Positions 1 through 10,030 of a DNA stretch of 19,092 nucleotides are shown piece after piece (the stretch's first letter is position 1; the number at the start of each line of letters is the position of its first letter). The DNA lies in contig NW_004443569.1 of the NCBI RefSeq assembly GCF_000330505.1, forward strand, positions 118,433 through 137,524, given 5' to 3'. The notes beneath the pieces were generated by a model. It saw nothing but the letters and a program-made list of their open reading frames with translations, did no database searches and was not told the DNA's origin. Position numbers and translations under genes: made by a program. The stretch is from Entamoeba invadens IP1 (lineage: Eukaryota; Evosea; Mastigamoebida; Endamoebidae).

Positions 1-2340
1 TTAATGTTACAGTTGAATCTTAAAAATAAAACCAAAACACATTTAAGTATTGTTTTGTATGTCTTAACATGTTTGTCTCGTTGAGTTCAAACATGTCAAA
101 CATACACCGCCTTATTCGGATACTTTTGTGTTTCTTTATTTTTTTTGTAAATACAATAAATTAACAGTATTTCCTATTGTGATGGGTAAATACTGTTTTT
201 AACTATAAACCAAATAGTACATATTAAAACGAATTCAACGAAAGGAAATACTGCCAAACCTCCCAAGAGTGGGATTATAAGAATCTCTGCTTAATTATGA
301 CAAATTAAACATATATTCACTTGATAAAGAGCGGGCCTATGATTTTTTTTGGTTTGTTCTCAATTAATGTTCGTTTAATAGAGAACAACAAGAACGTTGA
401 AAACACATTCTGGGAAATCAGACTGTACTTATAATCAATTTGGATTTGAAATGTTATGGTTATGAAATCAAATAAATTTTAATTGTACTTTACGTTGTTT
501 GCTAACACATTAAAATGTTGGTAATGATTATGATTGTGTAATAGTTTATTGTAATCTTTACTGGTTTATAGCTTTCTTATTCTTTATTTAATGGTTTGGG
601 TTTTTGACTTGCTTTTATTATTCAATTGTTTATATAAACTTAAATGTAAAAAAGCAATTAATTAGTTCGGGTTATAGTTCGAAAAATATTATAATTGAAC
701 TATAATTTTTACTATTTAACCAAAACTTGTCGTTTAAATCAAATTTGTCATACTGTAATTTAATTAATACGTTCTGATAAATAGATTTGTTTATTATAAA
801 ATAATTTATAAACTAGTTAAATAATAATTAAACAATCAAAACACATTTTAATTTTCTTAAACGTTACTCCGACACTGTTTTCTATATCACAACTCTATTA
901 AAACAGATAAAATGTTGGCCTCATGAGCAATATCAGTCAATGCGCATTACAAAAAATATTATGAATGATCAAATCAAAATGTTTTTAAATGATATTTTTG
1001 TTATATATGATATAAGTTATTAGAAGTCAAACATAATTAAAATAATTATATTTTAAATAATTATAATCAATCAAAGATATTATCCAATCATTATATAATT
1101 ATTATAAAATGAATATACAATATTTAATAGATTTTGATAGAATTATAAAAAAAACAAAAACAATCTTAAATGTTGGTAAAACAGAACAAAAACTATCCTG
1201 TAACTTATAAATGCCTTTAATATCGCAATGTTAAAAATAATTAACAAAAACATAGTTAAACATTGTCAATAAATGCTATTTTATTTGTTCAAATAAAGAA
1301 ACATACAAATACATTTTTTATTTACCAATATTATTATGAATAATTTACTTAATTAAACGGGCTGTTTTTTGAAATAAAAACAAAAAACACAATTTTATAA
1401 CACAAAACAATTATCGAAAGTTCCATTTTTCAACTTGAAACGAAACAAATCCCATTATTTTGGTATTATACATAGGATCATATTTTGTAAAATATCACTA
1501 AATCATATGGGGTTTTTAGTCTAAATTATCAGGATTAGAAATATTTAACATCCACTTTTTTTTATTTTTTTTAGTTGTGTAAAATAAATAATTTTAGAAA
1601 CAATAAATGTTTGTTTATTACATATTATACAATACAAAAATTATTATTTTTTCACCACTTTGACAATAAAATAAATTGAAACTTTACCAGATAAAATATT
1701 AAAGTCGTTAATTAATAAACTTCAAATGGGGTATTTTTAAATGATGAATTGTTTTTTTATAAAATAATTACAAGGTATTTATATATAATATTACAACTCT
1801 TCTATTAAAATAATACCAAATAATTTATTTTTTCTTGTAGTTTTGTTGAAACTTAAAGGTTTTGCCAAACCACTATTTTTGAACATAATTTGATTGTATT
1901 ACAAATCGCTATTTGCAATACAAATTACAAACATACTATTTAATAATTATTAAAAGCATATTTTAATAGTTTAATAATACATTGTTATTCAAACAATCAT
2001 CAGTGTTTTTTAATCGCCTGTTATTTTTCGAAAAAACTAATTATAAATGACACGTTGACATAATATGTTTAGAACGAGGGTTTCAATGTTTCAGAATAAT
2101 TTCTTAACAAATTGAATTTCCTTCAGAAATTTACATAATTCAAAAGCACTCAAATTATTTAAAAAAGATTTATATCATCAAGTCGATCTTAGGTAAATTA
2201 TGTCTCTAACAGAAGTTTTAAATGCAAACTTTCCTTTAACCCTTGTCATTTTTTCGTGATAAACAACAAAGAATTTAAAATCAATCGGAATCTTAAAAAT
2301 ATATAGGTGAATTGACAATTTAACCAACACATCAATAAAA
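1..2340. other. AT-rich gene-free stretch
   Basis: I see no coding region, RNA gene or transposon here. The stretch is dominated by A/T runs with stops in all frames. A small inverted repeat, ACATGTTTG at 68-76 and CAAACATGT at 88-96, is the only neat structure I noted. A short open stretch from the ATG at about 2200 (reading MSLTEVLNANFPLTLVIFS) could be an eroded upstream part of the BEACH-type gene that follows, but it is too short to support. This composition is typical of intergenic DNA in very AT-rich protists. Confidence 0.6.
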
Positions 2341-2741
2341 TACACAAACATCACATGAGCTCTGGTGATGATAAAAAATGACCGTCATAAACATTTCATG
2401 TTTGTAATTCTAAAGTTTGTCGAAATTATATTAAAAACGGTACAAACTATCTGTGTTAAAATGTGTTTAAAAAAATTGGGACTGTGACTGCAAATTTGTA
2501 ATACATTAAAAAGAAAACAAATTACATCAATAGGAAATAATGTTGGTGGCGTCACCATTGACATTGAAGAGGGTCTTTCATTTATTAAGAAATCGATTAG
2601 GATTGATAGCAATGAGGTGAACATTATTAGATATTTCAAAGTGAGTCTTGGCGATTACGAGATCCTTTCCATCATACACAGTTTGTATGGTAATTCAGTT
2701 CACAAAAGGATGGTATAGAGCTTAAAATGAGAATGGGAAGC

Positions 2742-3009
2742 TCGAAGTGAATTACGAAGCGCAGTGTGTGATGTCGAAACAAGTCGAGTACAACATGTGG
2801 CATCATATTGGTGTTGTTATGAACGACTTTTTGACTCTATACATTGATGGTACTTCCGAGTTGAGACGCACACACTAAATGTCATTAAGTTAAAGGGCAA
2901 CAGTGAAGTGTTGGCAGGGCATGAAGGGTCACCAACACATCGGGATGGATACAGTTTCGGTGACATCATGATAGTTAATGGTAGTATAGAAACATTGGTT
3001 CCAAAATAG
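2742..3009 (+). other. ConA/LamG-like block of the BEACH pseudogene
   Basis: Two adjacent frames together read as a concanavalin-A-like beta-sandwich of the kind found upstream of the BEACH module. The first (about 2742-2878) contains NMWHHIGVVM and LTLYIDGTSE, matching the usual W-H-I-x-V and L-x-L-Y-x-D-G strands, and ends at a UAA. The second, starting near 2881, carries the closing GYSFGDIMIVNGSIE, matching the family G-D-hydrophobic-NGS pattern, and stops at UAG 3007-3009. One frame change is needed between them. The family assignment is by motif only, with no search behind it. Confidence 0.55.
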
Positions 3010-5217
3010 TAAAGAGGGAAATTGATTACACTCTTTATTGATGACTAAGTAGACAACGAAGTCGTCGAAGAGTCGACCTGGCAGTGAAAAGAAATTTTAT
3101 GTTTCGACGCTTTGTATGAAAAACTGAACGACTTGGCTTTATTTTAATGTACTTTTTGAGGGTCTTTGATGAGTTGTATAAAGTATTTGGCTTTTTTGAC
3201 AGAGTGATGATAGGAGTTAAGGAAATTGTTATACAAAGCATGAAGAGAGTCCATAGGAAAAAAGTGAAGATACGACATTGATAACTGATAGTGTAGAAAT
3301 TATGCAAATCAACAACTATGTCAGTGAAGAAAACACTCAAGAAATTTTGGAGGATATCGACTCTTTAAAAGTCACCAACACAACAACATAATGAAAGCAC
3401 CCAAAAGAAGTTTGTGAGTCTAACAGCACCACAAAGCTTTATTTACCCTCTTGAATTAACAGAAGAAGACTTTAAGTCAACACAACTGTTAGATATGGAA
3501 AACACTTCTGTGTCGTTAAAAACAAGAAACTACTTGTTTTGTGTTTACTGTTTTTCTAAAGTCCTTTCGCTCTTAGACGCCATTACTATTTCAAAGGGAA
3601 ACATTTTGAACATCACGTCATACTTTCTGTGTAAATTTCTGTCACTTTTAAAACTCTATTTGCTCCTATTATCAACTCTGTTTCATTTGACTGCAACACT
3701 CTCATTTACTTTACAGAGCTTTTGTGTGGAGTTTTCTAATAAGGCGGATGTTTTCAAAAGACACTCCCGTATCTTCTTGAAAAGGAAAGACTCAATAGAC
3801 TCTGTGTTGTTTTTACTTCACATAACGCCAAAGGGCCAAAACCATTTCCAAATATCTGATGAAGACCATCCAATCCACTTCTCAGTCACTTTAAAACGCT
3901 ATACAGTGTTAATGTCAATCATTCATGTTTCACTTGTCTTTAAAATTAGACAAAGCGAATACGACAATGTAATATACACCGTCTCTATATGTCTATTGTT
4001 TTTACCAATACCAGACACTGCGAAGTGCAATATTAGACTCCAACGAGGCGTTAGAAAGTTTATTCAAGCGTGTAGTACTTCCGATGGGGACTTTGTATGT
4101 TAGAACGAGATGAAACAGAAGCAGAGGGATGTTTTGGGGGGATGATACATTCTTTTAATGTTAATCAAAGAAGTTGGCGACTTCCGCAAAGTCTTTATTG
4201 ACTCTATGAATATCCAAAGTAGTGGAAATTTTCATTGTGAGCTTTTCACGGTCATGGCACTCAAGTTACGGTTGTTAGTTAACAAGTTAGGGAATAACAA
4301 AGTGTCTTTTTGTTACCCTGAGTACTATGCGTTCTTGATAGACGTTATACAATGTATTATTGTGGTGCAGACATTTTATTTTGTTGAACGAAGTGTCACC
4401 ATATCAAATGGAGTCCGTGTAGATCCCAAACAGTATCAAAGTAAAGACAATGACTTCATGTGAAAAGTGCAAGTCATAAATTTTTAGAAGACAAAAATTT
4501 TATGTCGGTCATCGACCATTTGCACAATCAAAACATCTTCATTAAAAAGACTCAAAGCGAGACGTGCGTGTCTTCGATATTTGAGATTTCGTTGATGAAG
4601 TATCGGGGGTGTCGCGGTATAGCACTTCAAGAGACGTACATTAAAATAATTGTGATGGAATACACCGACATTTTAGTGAAACTGTTACCGAGCGGAGAGT
4701 TGAAAAAGGCTTCAAAAAGGTGTTACAACAAAGCACTGAAGAGATCGACGAATTCTTTTATAAATACGACCAAGACATTCAAAGCGTGTTTTGGAAGGAT
4801 ATTCCACATTCAACAAGAAGCTCATATGAATGAAGTTCTGACTCGTGTGAAGCGTCGCACTAAAGAGAAGAATGATCGAGAAGAACTAGAAGAAAAACTG
4901 GAAAAGAAGAGCGAAATAGTTCGACGTCGTGAGAAAGCAATAACGATGTATTTGAGAGAACAAAAAGACGAGAAAGCACAAGAGGAAATTGACAAAGGCA
5001 AAATTTAAATAAGGAAAAGGACCATCGAAAAGTTTGTTAAAATCCACAGCAGAGTCTTTGAAGAAGAAGTTAAGAAATATCTATTAATGATAGATTCAAT
5101 GCGATGTTCATGCGCAACGAAGTTGTCGTCGAAAGACACACTTGAAAATGAAAAGCAGCCACTTTAACAAGTCAAAATAGTGAAGATTAAAGAGAGACAA
5201 CAGATATACAACAAATG

Positions 5218-5950
5218 TGGAGATGTGGCGGGATATTTTACTTTGAGTATTTGATTTACCCCATTGTGAAGAGTGGAAGAAGTGGACTCGACGTTTCACA
5301 GTACCCCGTGTTCCCTTGAGTCATTAAAGATAACAAAAGCCTATCCATCGACCTAAGCTCAAAACAGATATACAGAGATCTTGCATATCCTGTTGTCGCA
5401 CAAGACGAAGAGCGCCGCAATAATTTGCAAAACAAATTTGCGAAAGTTGGGACGCATTATGGGAACCATTACAGTTCTATAGCAACACCTTTTGTCTTTT
5501 TGTTTCGAGTGGAGCCATACATGTATATGAAACTATTTGATGTCCTTTTTGACATGGAACGACTGATTGGCTCTATTGGGATTTTCTATGACAATCTCCA
5601 GACAACGCCGATAAAGGCTATACCGGAGTTCTACTACTTGCAACAATTCTCAATGAATTTCAATACCATCAACTTTTGGAAAAAAGAAAGATAGAAACAC
5701 TTTATAGAACATGGAGCTTAAATGTGTGGTCTAAAAATGATGCGAGAAAGTATATTCGAATCAATATTATGGCACTTGAGTCACTGTATTGTAGCAAACA
5801 TCTGTGCGAATGGATAGAGTTGATCTTTGGTTCAAAGCAACGAAAAAGGCTGCAAAGGAGTTCTGTAAAATATTTCCTCCCAGCACTTATGAGGTGGATT
5901 ATAGTAAAATGGATGGAAAAATGTCAAAGTTACTTAAGAGTGTGTGAAAA
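5218..5950 (+). other. BEACH domain of the pseudogene
   Basis: The most diagnostic piece in the left half. From 5218 one frame reads YFEYLIY, then SQYPVFP, then IYRDLAYPVVAQ, VGTHYGNHYSS and IPEFYYL, all canonical BEACH blocks in order. The invariant tryptophan of YPVFPW is replaced by UGA at 5317-5319, a one-base change from UGG. The frame ends at a UAG (5692-5694) and shifts by one near 5680. The new frame supplies VWSKNDARKYIRINIMALES, CSKHLCEWIELIFGSKQR and then a second shift into KKAAKEFCKIFPPSTYE. A third frame contains VPLQLFTKNHLKR, matching the family's P-x-QLF and HxxR end. Every major block is present, so the decay looks recent on the family timescale. Confidence 0.88.
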
Positions 5951-6750
5951 ATTTTGGCCTCTGTCCCACTTCAGTTGTTCACAAAGAACCACTTGAAGCG
6001 CGATGTTGAGAGAAGTGTCTATTACAGTGGGTATTTGGTAAAGAAGCGATGTATATAATTGATGTTGAAAAGAAAGTCGGTTACAATGTGGGGAACGCGC
6101 GGTTAGTCAATTCAAAAGTGTTAACAAGTCGGTGGAACGAACTTGTGTTATGTGAAATTACTGCGCGGGTTTTGAAAGGCTTGGCACTTCGCCAAGAGAG
6201 ACAGTCTGTAGCCAGTAAGCAAGGGGTCAACAGACGATGTGTATCATGAAATTATCACTTCTTGCTTCAGAACACATTGTATATTATTTATTTGTTCGTC
6301 CAGTTTAATTGAAAATATTTGAACAAATGTCGAGTCAAGTTATTATAAAGTATTTTAATTGTTTATAATATAGTTTAAAAAATAAATAAATATACTATTA
6401 TTTTGAATTATTTTTAAATATAATTTTAGAATTTAGTCTTGTTGTTCTAGTTTATATTTTAATTTTTAAAACCAATAAATAAATAGTTTAAAAAAGTTAG
6501 ATCACAGTAGACTCTACTCTAGTAAGACATGAAATAAAAGAAATGAAGAAGGGTTTTATTGCAGTCAAAAATTAAATACTTCCAAAACCAAACCAACAAT
6601 ATGCCAAAATTAGTGGGTTGTTTGTGGTGAGATCTCATAATAAACCAAAAATACATTCTTACTTTGTTTGTTTGTCAGGTCAGAGCACATAATTATTCAA
6701 GTCAGGAAAGCTATGTCACCGCGGTCTGTCCAACTCGTAGTCTTATGAAA

Positions 6751-6835
6751 GTTGATGCGCATTAAAATATAAGCGAAGTTCAATGCGCGTGGTTAAACTG
6801 TCGTGATTCTTTTATAACGAGAATCGTTGTAAGGG
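6751..6835. other. Pair of small hairpins in a less AT-rich island
   Basis: Two stem-loops lie close together. The first pairs ATGCGCATT (6755-6763) with AATGCGCGT (6782-6790), allowing one G-U pair, around an 18-nt loop. The second pairs GATTCT with AGAATC just downstream, near 6806-6830. The surrounding 6690-6860 is less AT-rich than its neighbours. This could be a structured non-coding RNA, a regulatory segment or a remnant of an older gene. Read on the minus strand, the same stretch gives about 60 codons with few stops, including RINFHKTTSWTDRGDIAFL, so a coding remnant is also possible. Confidence 0.25.
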
Positions 6836-7571
6836 GTGTCTTGGATTAACTAAAAGGCTGCTCCTTTATGTTTTATCAAGGAAATGTCCCTTCAATTAAT
6901 TCACTTTATTATCAACTGTTTTGTTTTGTATTTGGTTTTTTGTGTGGTTAAATATTTTAATGTTTTTAAACGTTTTCATTTTTTCTTGGTTTGAAATACA
7001 AAAAACTATTTTTGTCGTCTTCGTAAAACAATTTGTGATGTAGAGCAAGATCCTTTGGTTGTTTTACATTGGGTTACAATTTTATTTAATGGTTTTGTTG
7101 GGAAATTACAGGGAAAGTCATTCTAAATATTTAAAATGAAGTGCCTTTTTGTGATTTTCTTTATTATATTATATTATAATACAATTTTATTGTTTGTTAT
7201 TAACATAAAAAAAGGAAAATCTATTTTGTTGCACAAAAATGCTTAAATCCCATCAGGATTATTTCTTTTTTTTGAAAATGTATTATTTATCATAGTTGTT
7301 TTTATTTTATTTTTAATAGTAATATGGTACAATTATTTTTTTAAACATTAGTCATTATGATTAACTTAAATTATTCGGCATTTTAGTAAATTGTTGTGCA
7401 AAATTAAATTAATTTGAATGGTTTTGTAACATGTTTCTTTCTTTTGCTTTTTATTTTTAAATTTGTTTTTATTTTGTAGCCTTGTTGTGTGTATTATCGG
7501 GTTGATTTTGCAATTTTTGTACTATTTATATATCAAAAAGTTACTTTTTTATTTTTATTTGAAAAAAAGAT

Positions 7572-7623
7572 GGTATTTGCCAAAATACCATTGTCCACAA
7601 TGGTGGTATTTTGGCAAATTACC
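7572..7623. repeat. Long imperfect inverted repeat (hairpin)
   Basis: The left arm GGTATTTGCCAAAATA (7572-7587) pairs with the right arm TATTTTGGCAAATTACC (7607-7623) with a single one-base bulge. Between them, CCATTGT and ACAATGG (7588-7603) form a second stem around a two-base centre, so nearly the whole segment folds on itself. It is far better than chance for this composition. It may be a miniature transposon remnant or an RNA hairpin. No target duplication is evident around it. Confidence 0.6.
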
Positions 7624-8116
7624 AAAAATATTCTATTTTTGTTTAAGTCTAACATTTTTGTTCAAAAAAATTTAAGACGGAAATTTTTTTTTTAACAAAT
7701 GTGTTTGTTCGAACAACATTCACCAAGTTAAAAAAATTAATTCCAAACCCGTTTTTATTTTTTTTTACTCAAAAAAAAACATTTAATATTTTTCGGTTTC
7801 CAACTTCCCAAAAATAAAGCTAAAAAAGAAAACAAAATATCGGGATATTCCAGTACAGACTTTTGAAAACCAGTTTATATTAGGATTAAAGTCAATATGG
7901 AAACCTGATTTATTCAGTTAAACTTATTTATCGAATATGATTGGTTGATTTTTTTTTACAACTTAAAAACATAGAAACTAAGCTTTTTTTCATCAACGAA
8001 TAAAACTGTTTATTTGGTACTCGACGTAAACAAAAAAATAATATTGATATGTTCAAAAACATATTACCGAACACACATTAAATGATCAAATACGACAATG
8101 AATTAAACAGCTATAA

Positions 8117-8218
8117 CTGAAAATACAAAACAACGAAAATCAAAGAAATAAGCTGCTTCGTGAGCGTCGAGGAAAGAAAATCGTGGAGTTTCAGACAGCC
8201 AGTATATCAAGTCGTTGA
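8117..8218 (+). other. Short open stretch, possible exon remnant
   Basis: Thirty-three codons from CTG 8117 to UGA 8216-8218 read without a stop, with charged residues (KLLRERRGKKIVEF) and base composition nearer to that of the coding remnants than to the flanking A/T. No start codon, splice signal or neighbouring open frame supports a gene. It lies just downstream of the 3' end of the minus-strand coiled-coil remnant but on the opposite strand. I do not recognise it. Confidence 0.15.
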
Positions 8219-8370
8219 TTTTCAAAAAGACTGATAACTTTACTTGAAGTTTGTTAACATTATTTTCTTATTATTTTGTTCAAATTTACTACCAAATCAA
8301 CTGTATTTATTCACTTTTAGATGAAAATGATTGGTCAAATGGTCTAACCTTATTTATGTCATTGGTTGTG

Positions 8371-9353
8371 TTATTGATTATTTAGTTTTGGAATACAGTT
8401 GGGCAAACAAACATTTGCCGAGCAAATGAATTTTATGATTTCAGCGATATCTTTCTCGTACTTGCCTTTAATCAATTGTGTCTTAGTGTGGTCTTTCTAT
8501 TCTTGATCAAGTTCAGTTCTAATGCTCTTCAGTTTGTCTTGGTATTTCTATTTCATCGCTTTATTGCCATCTCTGTCATCATTTGCAGTGTCAAGTTGCT
8601 TCTGTGACTTGTCGACATCGGCATTCAAGTCGTTTATTATCTCATCCATTTCCTCCAAATCCTTCTCAATATTCTTCTTCTCATCAGTAAGTTGATCAAC
8701 TTGGACCGTCAAGTCATTCGCTTTTTAGTCAATTTTTCTTTAGTGTTATTTGCTTCATCTAAGTTGAACTGAACTTCCTGTAATTTGCTATCAGCAGCCT
8801 TTCAAAATGCATCTGCACTATAAGCCTTCTGTCTTTCTTCATCGAGTTTGGCTTGAATTTAAGTTATTATTGCATTCAACATGTTCTTCTCTTCTTCTTG
8901 AGCAACAGAAGCTGGTGCACTGACTTGGACTTTAAGTGACGAGACTTGTGCATTGAGTGTTTTGACTTGGTCTTCCACATTCTTTTTTCTATCAGATTAG
9001 TTGAGAAGCTGAGGCGGTCTTTTTCATTAGTTTTGTTGTTTAAAGCCTTCTTCTTTTGTGCTTCAAGTGCCTTAATCTGTGATTTATAATTCTCAATCTT
9101 CAAAGCGTCTTCAATTGCTTTTTTTTATCCTTATTAGCAGCATCAAGTTGAGTGTTCTGATCTTTCAACGCAATAACCGCCTTTTCCAAATCAGCAATCT
9201 GGTTGTCTCTCTTGATGACCTTAGTTTTGTCGATATTTGAAGTCCCAACTGGTCTATATTCAATATCTTGCACTTGTTGTTCCAAATCTACTATTTTCTT
9301 CTTGTCTTTAGTTGTTCTGTTTCTTAATTCATTCAACTTCCTTTTATTTTCTT
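8371..9353 (-). pseudogene. Decayed coiled-coil gene, myosin II heavy-chain tail-like
   Basis: Reading from 9353 downwards, the frames give an almost uninterrupted charged heptad-type coiled coil: KKIVDLEQQVQDIEY, KIENYKSQIKALEAQKKKAL, VKTLNAQVSSLKVQVSAP, QAKLDEERQKAYSADA, LQEVQFNLDEANNTKEKLTK, NDLTVQVDQLTDEKKNIEK and DEIINDLNADVDKSQKQLD. The frame slips near 9117, near 8970 and near 8725, and there are UAA, UGA and two UAG stops in the last 170 codons. The 3' end is the UAA at 8371-8373. The style matches the rod of myosin II heavy chain, which assembles filaments, but any long cytoskeletal coiled coil is possible because no motor domain is present. The 5' limit is a TTTTATTTTAG at about 9354-9364 on the minus strand, which looks like a 3' splice site. 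No upstream exon or donor was found, so the gene is truncated there. Confidence 0.6.
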
Positions 9354-9364
9354 CTAAAATAAAA
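9354..9364 (-). promoter_or_regulatory. Possible 3' splice acceptor of the coiled-coil remnant
   Basis: On the minus strand a T-rich tract ends in TTTTAG directly before the open coiled-coil frame (GAAGAAAATAAAAGG follows). Upstream DNA is non-coding and AT-rich, so an intron boundary is a reasonable reading. I searched by eye for a GTTTGT-like donor within the next 400 bases on this strand and found none. It may instead be a chance T-run. Confidence 0.25.
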
Positions 9365-9480
9365 AAAATATTAATGCACTATAATAAGTAAACTATATTA
9401 TTTAACAATACATATAAAAAAGTATCATAAAATGTAATTAAAACAATTAAAAAATTTAATATAAATTATTAAAATAATTA

Positions 9481-9672
9481 TCAATTATTAATTATTTATT
9501 AATTATTTATTAATTATTTATAAATTATTTATTATTTATTTATTATTTATTATTTATTATTTATTATTTATTATTTATTATTTATTATTTATTATTTATT
9601 ATTTATTATTTATTATTTATTATTTATTATTTATTATTTATTATTTATTATTTATTATTTATTATTTATTTA
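9481..9672. repeat. AT-only microsatellite, 7-bp unit ATTATTT
   Basis: From about 9541 to 9670 the sequence is an uninterrupted tandem of the heptamer ATTATTT, about 18 copies, preceded from about 9525 by two further copies with a four-base slip. The block before it (9481-9525) is a looser tandem of an 11-bp relative, AATTATTTATT. The array contains no G or C. It lies just upstream of the coiled-coil remnant's broken 5' end. Such tracts are unstable in copying and are difficult to assemble, so the copy number is uncertain. Confidence 0.9.
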
Positions 9673-9784
9673 TTAATAATACAATACTATATAATAATGT
9701 AATCCCATAATTTTAAATTTCAAATATAACTAAAATAAAAAACATAACTAATTCAAATATCAGAGCAATGAAGTCAATATAGCG

Positions 9785-9946
9785 AACCTGAATATTTGTA
9801 TGATGATGGTCTTTATGGATGATCTAACCTGAATATCTATAATATAATAATAATATAATATAATAATATATAATATAATAAAATATGATGATGGTTGTCA
9901 TACATAATTGAACCTGAATATAAATATGATGATGGTTGACATGCAT
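9785..9946. repeat. Three-copy imperfect direct repeat
   Basis: Two motifs recur in order. AACCTGAATAT occurs at 9785 and 9911, and as AACCTGAATATCTAT at 9826. TATGATGATGGT occurs at 9799, 9884 and 9925, followed by similar tails (TTGTCATACAT and TTGACATGCAT in the second and third). An ATA-rich expansion (9838-9883) separates the middle AACCTG copy from its TATGATGATGG partner. The full unit is about 40 bp. The array sits between two minus-strand pseudogenes and I see no coding sense in it. Confidence 0.6.
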
Positions 9947-10030
9947 GGACTGAGCTCTTTTTTAAAAAATCATTGACCATTTATAAAATAACCAACCAAA
10001 AACAAAATTATAAGAATACAATAATTAGAA

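Larger units (their letters stand above)
2398..6249 (+). pseudogene. Decayed BEACH-domain gene fragment (LvsA/LYST/neurobeachin-like)
   Basis: BEACH proteins are very large cytoplasmic scaffold proteins acting in membrane traffic and lysosome-related or contractile compartments. Reading the three forward frames piecewise gives a colinear series. There is an N-terminal stretch from 2398 with one UGA, then a ConA-like block at about 2742-3009. A middle region follows (about 3130-3390, 3369-4103, 4158-4463), then a charged coiled segment (4460-5008). A likely PH-BEACH linker spans about 5010-5160 and the BEACH domain lies at 5218-5950. A short tail with no convincing WD40 repeats ends at 6249. 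Intact family members usually run to thousands of residues, so this piece (about 1280 codons) is N-terminally truncated as well as broken by at least eight frameshifts or stops. No intact start is supported: 2398 is only the first ATG of the open stretch. The BEACH identification is strong. The assignment of the middle region rests only on colinearity. Confidence 0.8.
6250..8370. other. AT-rich spacer with a less AT-rich island and hairpins
   Basis: I see no protein gene that I can support across this interval. It is mostly T-rich, except for about 6690-6860, which is visibly richer in G and C, and a strong hairpin at 7572-7623. Two overlapping open frames at about 7463-7695 are T-run artefacts and include the hairpin. 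A 33-residue open stretch at 8117-8218 (+) ends in KKIVEFQTASISSR and has less biased composition, so it could be an exon remnant, but nothing else supports it. Confidence 0.5.

Noticed and set aside
2385..3340. Minus-strand open frames at 2385-2639 and 3035-3340
   Set aside because: They are shadows of the plus-strand BEACH remnant, with phenylalanine- and isoleucine-rich translations and no recognisable motif.
5317..5319. UGA at a conserved Trp as a sign of a variant genetic code
   Set aside because: UGG still encodes Trp elsewhere in the same domain (VWSKND, CEWIELIF), and UAA and UAG stops plus frameshifts also interrupt it. Pseudogene decay explains all of these.
2398..6249. A Polinton-like or giant-virus-derived region as the source of the left-hand ORFs
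   Set aside because: The BEACH blocks at 5218-5950 and the ConA-like block give a consistent host-gene explanation. No capsid, polymerase or integrase motif is seen.
7463..7695. Two overlapping plus-strand open frames
   Set aside because: They are F/L/I-rich products of T-rich DNA and include the hairpin at 7572-7623. There is no coding character.
9541..9670. Regular repeat array that could suggest a CRISPR
   Set aside because: The period is seven bases with no spacers and no G or C. It is a microsatellite in eukaryotic DNA.
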